Shown here: piece after piece, positions 62,438 to 64,000 of the stretch
Position numbering within the stretch: position 1 is the stretch's first letter
Layout: each line of letters starts with the position of its first letter
Assembly (NCBI GenBank): GCA_963978545.1
Contig: OZ021723.1
Location: 3,782,001 to 3,846,000, forward strand
Source: Linyphia triangularis
Taxonomy: Eukaryota > Arthropoda > Arachnida > Araneae > Linyphiidae
Length of the DNA: 64,000 nt
Reading direction: 5' to 3'
Program-made: the position numbers and the translations under genes
Notes under the pieces: generated by a model
Told to the model about the DNA's origin: nothing
The model's input: the letters and a program-made list of their open reading frames with translations, nothing else
The model's database searches: none

Positions 62438-64000
62438 TACTTTAAAATTAATATAATATGCTATAAAACGTTGCATAACAATTTATCATACCTTACTTTT
62501 CTTAAACATCTTAAACTAAATGTGTACACCTGCTAAATCTAAGGTCCGTTCCTTGAACTTAAGTCCACGCATTAAGTGAAGATATACGTTTTCTTAAACA
62601 TTCAACACCAAGTTTACCGGAAGAATTCTTCTTTTGAAAAGAACTGCCACTTATCGTGATGCATAGCACTTTCGGGAATATTCAGTAAAAAAACAAAATT
62701 TGTTTTGAAAAGAATAAAACCCAGTATGGATCAGCTTTCACAACTTTAGCAAATAAAGTATGCTATTGCTATAGCCCATCGTGTATGTAGTTGAATATAT
62801 AAGACAATTAAGAACTTCAATCACTCTTTGAAAGAAATTCATTACTTAGAATTTTGTCTCAAATCCCATACATAAATTTAACAGTTTGTAATATTTTATA
62901 TGCTTTTAAAGACATTCTACGTTGCTACTGGATTGCAATTTGGAAAACATATTAAGTTGAAATTATTTCTTATTTACATTGGCGTCTATTGCGGTTTGAA
63001 ATGCATGCTAATGCTTTGGTGTAATACTTCATTATTTGTAGTGCAGTCAAAAGAAAATCACCCTCAAACGTCATTTTGTTTTACCCATGTTTTATCCGAC
63101 ATATGCTCTAAATGTTGGTATTTAAAAACAATTGTACAAAACAGTAAATACAAATTTTATAGCTACCAGAGAAGAAGGCACTTTTATTAAAACAGCAGTG
63201 TCTATAGTTACCATGACTTTTTTTTTTTAACAGCGTGTAGAGTATTTTTGTATTGTTTCAACGTCTGTGTCATATTTTAAAAAGATTCTATGAAGAAAAT
63301 GTAAGATTTATTTTAGATAGCCATATTATTAAAAAAGTTGCCAAGCAATTTACTTTGGCATATGTTAGTTTGTATTTATGATTACTATATTCCTCAGTTA
63401 TACTTATAAAATCCTAAAGCAGTCAGTATAAGTCAGCTATCTCTATGCATGTCAGTCTACATTTGCCTTGCAACCGTGTATTTTTATGGTTTATGGTAAA
63501 ACAAGATATTACTAGTTCGTCCTTGTTTAGCCAGCGCATTTAAGATTGCTTTGAGGAATAATTTTATTGGAAATTCATCAGAGTTATATATTGTATTATA
63601 GCTCTGAGATATATAATGAAACTTGATTTGGAAAGCAAAACTCGACATGGCAAGGTTCCAGTAGCTGGTTGTCTAGTAGTAAATCATATCCTGTTCACCA
63701 CCTAAAAAGCATTGAATGGAGCTTTTTTATTAATATCTAAGCGATTTATCAACAAGTAATGAAGATAATTGTTGAAAGCGGATAACTACATCTTTAAAAG
63801 TGGAATACATTTGTTTATTGCAGTTTAAAATATAACGAGAGGAGAAGGGATTGTTGCCGTGCAGAGTCGAAAGCATTCTCTACATAGAGTTCCCTAACGT
63901 TAGATAAAAAATATAAGCTACTCTCTTTTAAAGTGAAAACATTTCTTCCATATCTAAATAAAATACTCGGTTAAGATTTACTGTAAGGTTTCTACTTTTT
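62438..64000. other. AT-rich interval, no gene seen
   Basis: No supported gene to the window end. The 96-codon frame at 62900-63190 (two short hydrophobic stretches, several Cys) has no recognisable domain and no splice or repeat support; I treat it as chance. Confidence 0.5.

Noticed and set aside
62900..63190. 96-codon frame as a small secreted or membrane protein
   Set aside because: No convincing signal peptide, domain, or codon bias; length is within chance for open frames in 64 kb.

Overview
This is AT-rich, intron/intergenic-type eukaryotic DNA with no recognisable host gene. Every longer open frame is explained by chance, by AT microsatellites or by transposon remains. The mobile elements (tRNA-derived SINEs, a mariner-like element with a DUF4817-type N-terminus, hAT, Gypsy and non-LTR remains) suggest an arthropod. 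An arachnid, perhaps an orb-weaving spider, is my best guess from remembered repeat types, not from a search.

Layout. 0-3 kb: TTGGCCAAT-rich repeat, a 5'-truncated SINE-A, and a cluster of degenerate G-family repeat fragments split by a SINE-B with a perfect 14-bp target duplication. 3.8-7.6 kb: two AT-rich inverted-repeat elements with TTAA at or near their ends, one carrying a 240-bp (AT)n array. 8.7-10.3 kb: the best-preserved transposon, a 1.58-kb mariner-like element with ~160-bp terminal inverted repeats (TIRs) and a transposase broken by two frameshifts. 12.6 kb: half of a foldback element. 16.6-17.4 kb: a probable solo Gypsy-type LTR in a palindromic target site, with a textbook heat-shock-element array just upstream of a TATA box. 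20-20.7 kb: Gypsy integrase remains, with an hAT MITE (8-bp target duplication) beside or inside them. 24.4 kb: a mariner-type MITE. 26-29 kb: two inverted copies of a palindromic foldback element. 30.5-43.1 kb: five copies of one ~700-bp repeat (family H), two head to head and two in tandem, among SINEs, TTAA elements and a dead 5'-truncated LINE 3' end. 44-46.5 kb: G repeat, then a TTAA element with a nested mariner MITE. 48-55 kb: a CCTAGG motif cluster and two TTAA-type elements, one holding a 605-bp (AT)n array. 56-64 kb: a pentanucleotide satellite, a second LTR/promoter-like block with heat-shock-type sites and TATA, a C-tract with strong G-quadruplex potential, and three tandem duplications.

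No genes act together here. The coherent story is layered transposition: SINEs and MITEs nested in older TTAA elements, microsatellites grown inside elements, and regulatory-type motifs (heat-shock elements, CRE-like and NRF1-like palindromes) carried by dispersed repeats. No clearly novel biological system was found. The most testable leads are the heat-shock-type promoter architecture in LTR-like sequence and the TTAA-type element families.
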